The notes under the pieces are model-generated. The model worked only from the letters and a program-made list of their open reading frames with translations, was not told the DNA's origin and made no database searches. Below are positions 62,866-64,000 of a stretch of 64,000 nucleotides of DNA, in pieces (the stretch's first letter is position 1; each line of letters begins with the position of its first letter). The position numbers and the translations under genes were made by a program. Source of the DNA: Bathymodiolus japonicus methanotrophic gill symbiont (GTDB lineage Bacteria > Pseudomonadota > Gammaproteobacteria > Methylococcales > Methylomonadaceae); NCBI RefSeq assembly GCF_019721995.1, contig NZ_BLYC01000008.1:42501-106500 (forward strand), read 5' to 3'.

Positions 62866-63110
62866 GGTGTAGCTCATTGTTTACAATAGCGGTAAGGTTT
62901 AATTTATTGCCGGTGAGTAAGATAGAAATTTATACAAATAGAGTGCAGATACAGATGAAAATATATAAGCAAAGTCCATGTTTATATAGCTTGCAAGCAC
63001 AGACTAACCGCGTACCCCTATAAAGGAGGGTATTAAGCTAAGGGTTCTCTATCTTGAAAGTACAGTGACTAAACTGATTAGACATAACCGTTCTACTGGA
63101 GTTAATAAAC
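62866..63110 (+). other. Leader region of the aldehyde dehydrogenase gene
   Basis: These 245 bases have no gene. The promoter and ribosome site of the downstream gene must lie here; a purine-rich CTGGAG sits 11 bases before the ATG. I do not see a clear operator. Confidence 0.4.
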
Positions 63111-64000
63111 ATGATTTACGCAGCACCGAATACAACTGAAAGTAAGGTCGACTTTAAGCAACGCTATGGAAATTTTATCGGGGGGGAATGGGTTCCGCCT
63201 GTGAAAGGGCAATATTTCGAGAATAAAAGTCCTGTCAATGGGCAGGTATTTTGTGAAATCCCACGCTCTACTGAGGAAGATATCAATCTGGCTCTGGATG
63301 CTGCGCATCAGGCAAAAGAAGCCTGGGGAAAAACGTCGGTGACCGCAAGATCAAATATTTTATTGAAGGTTGCAGATCGTATTGATGCAAACCTGGAAAA
63401 ACTCGCCGTTGCTGACACCTGGGATAACGGCAAAGCAGTACGTGAAACGTTGGCGGCGGATGTGCCTTTATGTGCAGATCACTTTCGTTATTATGCAGGC
63501 TGCATGCGAGCCCAGGAAGGGTCTATTGGTGAAATCGATGAAAATACCGTGGCGTATCATTTTCATGAGCCATTGGGCGTAGTCGGACAGATTATTCCGT
63601 GGAACTTCCCGTTGCTGATGGCTTGCTGGAAACTAGCGCCTGCTCTGGTGACTGGTAATTGCGTGGTGATGAAACCCGCTGAGCAAACGCCTGCGTCCAT
63701 TCTGATCTTAATAGAAATTATTGGCGATTTATTACCTGCCGGGGTACTGAATATTGTTAATGGCTTTGGCGCTGAGGCAGGACAGGCTCTTGCAACGAGT
63801 ACACGTATTGCTAAAATTGCCTTTACCGGATCGACTCCGGTGGGCGAACATATTCTTAAGTGTGCTGCGGAAAATATTATCCCATCGACTGTAGAGTTGG
63901 GTGGTAAATCGCCAAATATTTTCTTTGCCGATGTACTAGATCAGGAAGACGAATTTGTTAGTAAATGCATCGAGGGGGCAGTGCTGGCATTTTTCAATCA
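63111..64000 (+). CDS. Aldehyde dehydrogenase (AldB/ExaC type), 5' part
   Basis: This NAD(P)-dependent aldehyde dehydrogenase is open to the window edge (296 codons visible of about 506). It begins [20 protein letters not shown] and has the Rossmann and active-site segments [38 protein letters not shown] and the general-base Glu in [10 protein letters not shown]. The catalytic Cys would follow shortly after FFNQ, just beyond the edge. The closest family is acetaldehyde dehydrogenase of the ExaC/AldB type, used in ethanol or general aldehyde oxidation. The open frame runs off the end, so it has no stop here. Confidence 0.94.
   Translation, partial: MIYAAPNTTESKVDFKQRYGNFIGGEWVPPVKGQYFENKSPVNGQVFCEIPRSTEEDINLALDAAHQAKEAWGKTSVTARSNILLKVADRIDANLEKLAVADTWDNGKAVRETLAADVPLCADHFRYYAGCMRAQEGSIGEIDENTVAYHFHEPLGVVGQIIPWNFPLLMACWKLAPALVTGNCVVMKPAEQTPASILILIEIIGDLLPAGVLNIVNGFGAEAGQALATSTRIAKIAFTGSTPVGEHILKCAAENIIPSTVELGGKSPNIFFADVLDQEDEFVSKCIEGAVLAFFN

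Overview
The window is a chromosomal segment of a gammaproteobacterium with moderate to low GC. Several gene orders are typical of the class: ybeL divergent from leuS-lptE-holA, hemC-hemD-hemX-hemY, cmoA-cmoB, and phoB-phoR behind a Pho box. A sulfide-oxidation pair (persulfide dioxygenase-rhodanese fusion plus type II sulfide:quinone reductase), a SulP transporter and a broken cytochrome P460 gene would fit a sulfur-oxidising or methanotroph-like lineage, but the sequence does not settle the genus.

Layout. 1-2459: 3' part of a 23S rRNA gene, 5S rRNA and terminator. 2579-10365: lnt, an orphan parA, ybeL and leuS-lptE-holA. 10418-13459: two intact insertion sequences (IS). 13441-15493: phoR, phoB and Pho box. 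16045-19470: a glycosyltransferase fragment and nested IS wreckage. 19619-25766: persulfide dioxygenase, SQR, an IS1111-type element and sulP. 25808-31133: a dense graveyard of nested elements. 31179-36436: interrupted P460 gene, frameshifted ettA, tRNA-Arg(CCT), purB. 36588-44810: IS graveyard. 44977-47689: hemF, cmoA, cmoB. 48043-51328: IS1111-type element carrying another IS. 51345-55514: hemY, hemX, hemD, hemC. 55656-62865: the most deeply nested IS region. 63111-64000: aldehyde dehydrogenase cut by the window edge.

Names used for the mobile DNA. IS-alpha: IS4-type, 432-aa transposase, 1533 bp, ends CATCAGTGTTCCC, 8-bp target duplication. IS-beta: IS4-type, 468 aa, 1531 bp, ends CTCGATGTTCAAGTTTTT, 5-bp duplication. 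IS-gamma: IS630-type, 429 aa, 1428 bp, TA target. IS-delta: IS1111/IS110-type. IS-epsilon: IS1634-type. There are also fragments of IS66, IS3 and IS30 elements. Miniature elements are M1 (about 204 bp), M2 (319 bp, probably derived from IS-epsilon), M3 (about 152 bp, shares IS-beta ends) and M4 (176 bp).

The most unusual content is a family of about 260-295-bp ORF-less, hairpin-rich elements, called Mos-A, Mos-B and Mos-C here. They are assembled from interchangeable end modules: E1 starts CAGGCGCGCC, E2 starts CGCTGAAAATC, E3 starts CGCTGTCAGCC, and E4 is the outer end of Mos-C. Where an uninterrupted copy of the target is available, they prove to have entered with no target-site duplication and no target loss, with one exception that carries a 21-bp duplication. 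They occur about 22 times here, mostly inside other mobile elements, and often sit exactly at chimeric or deletion junctions. They appear to be an undescribed mobile-element family whose moving enzyme is not in the window.
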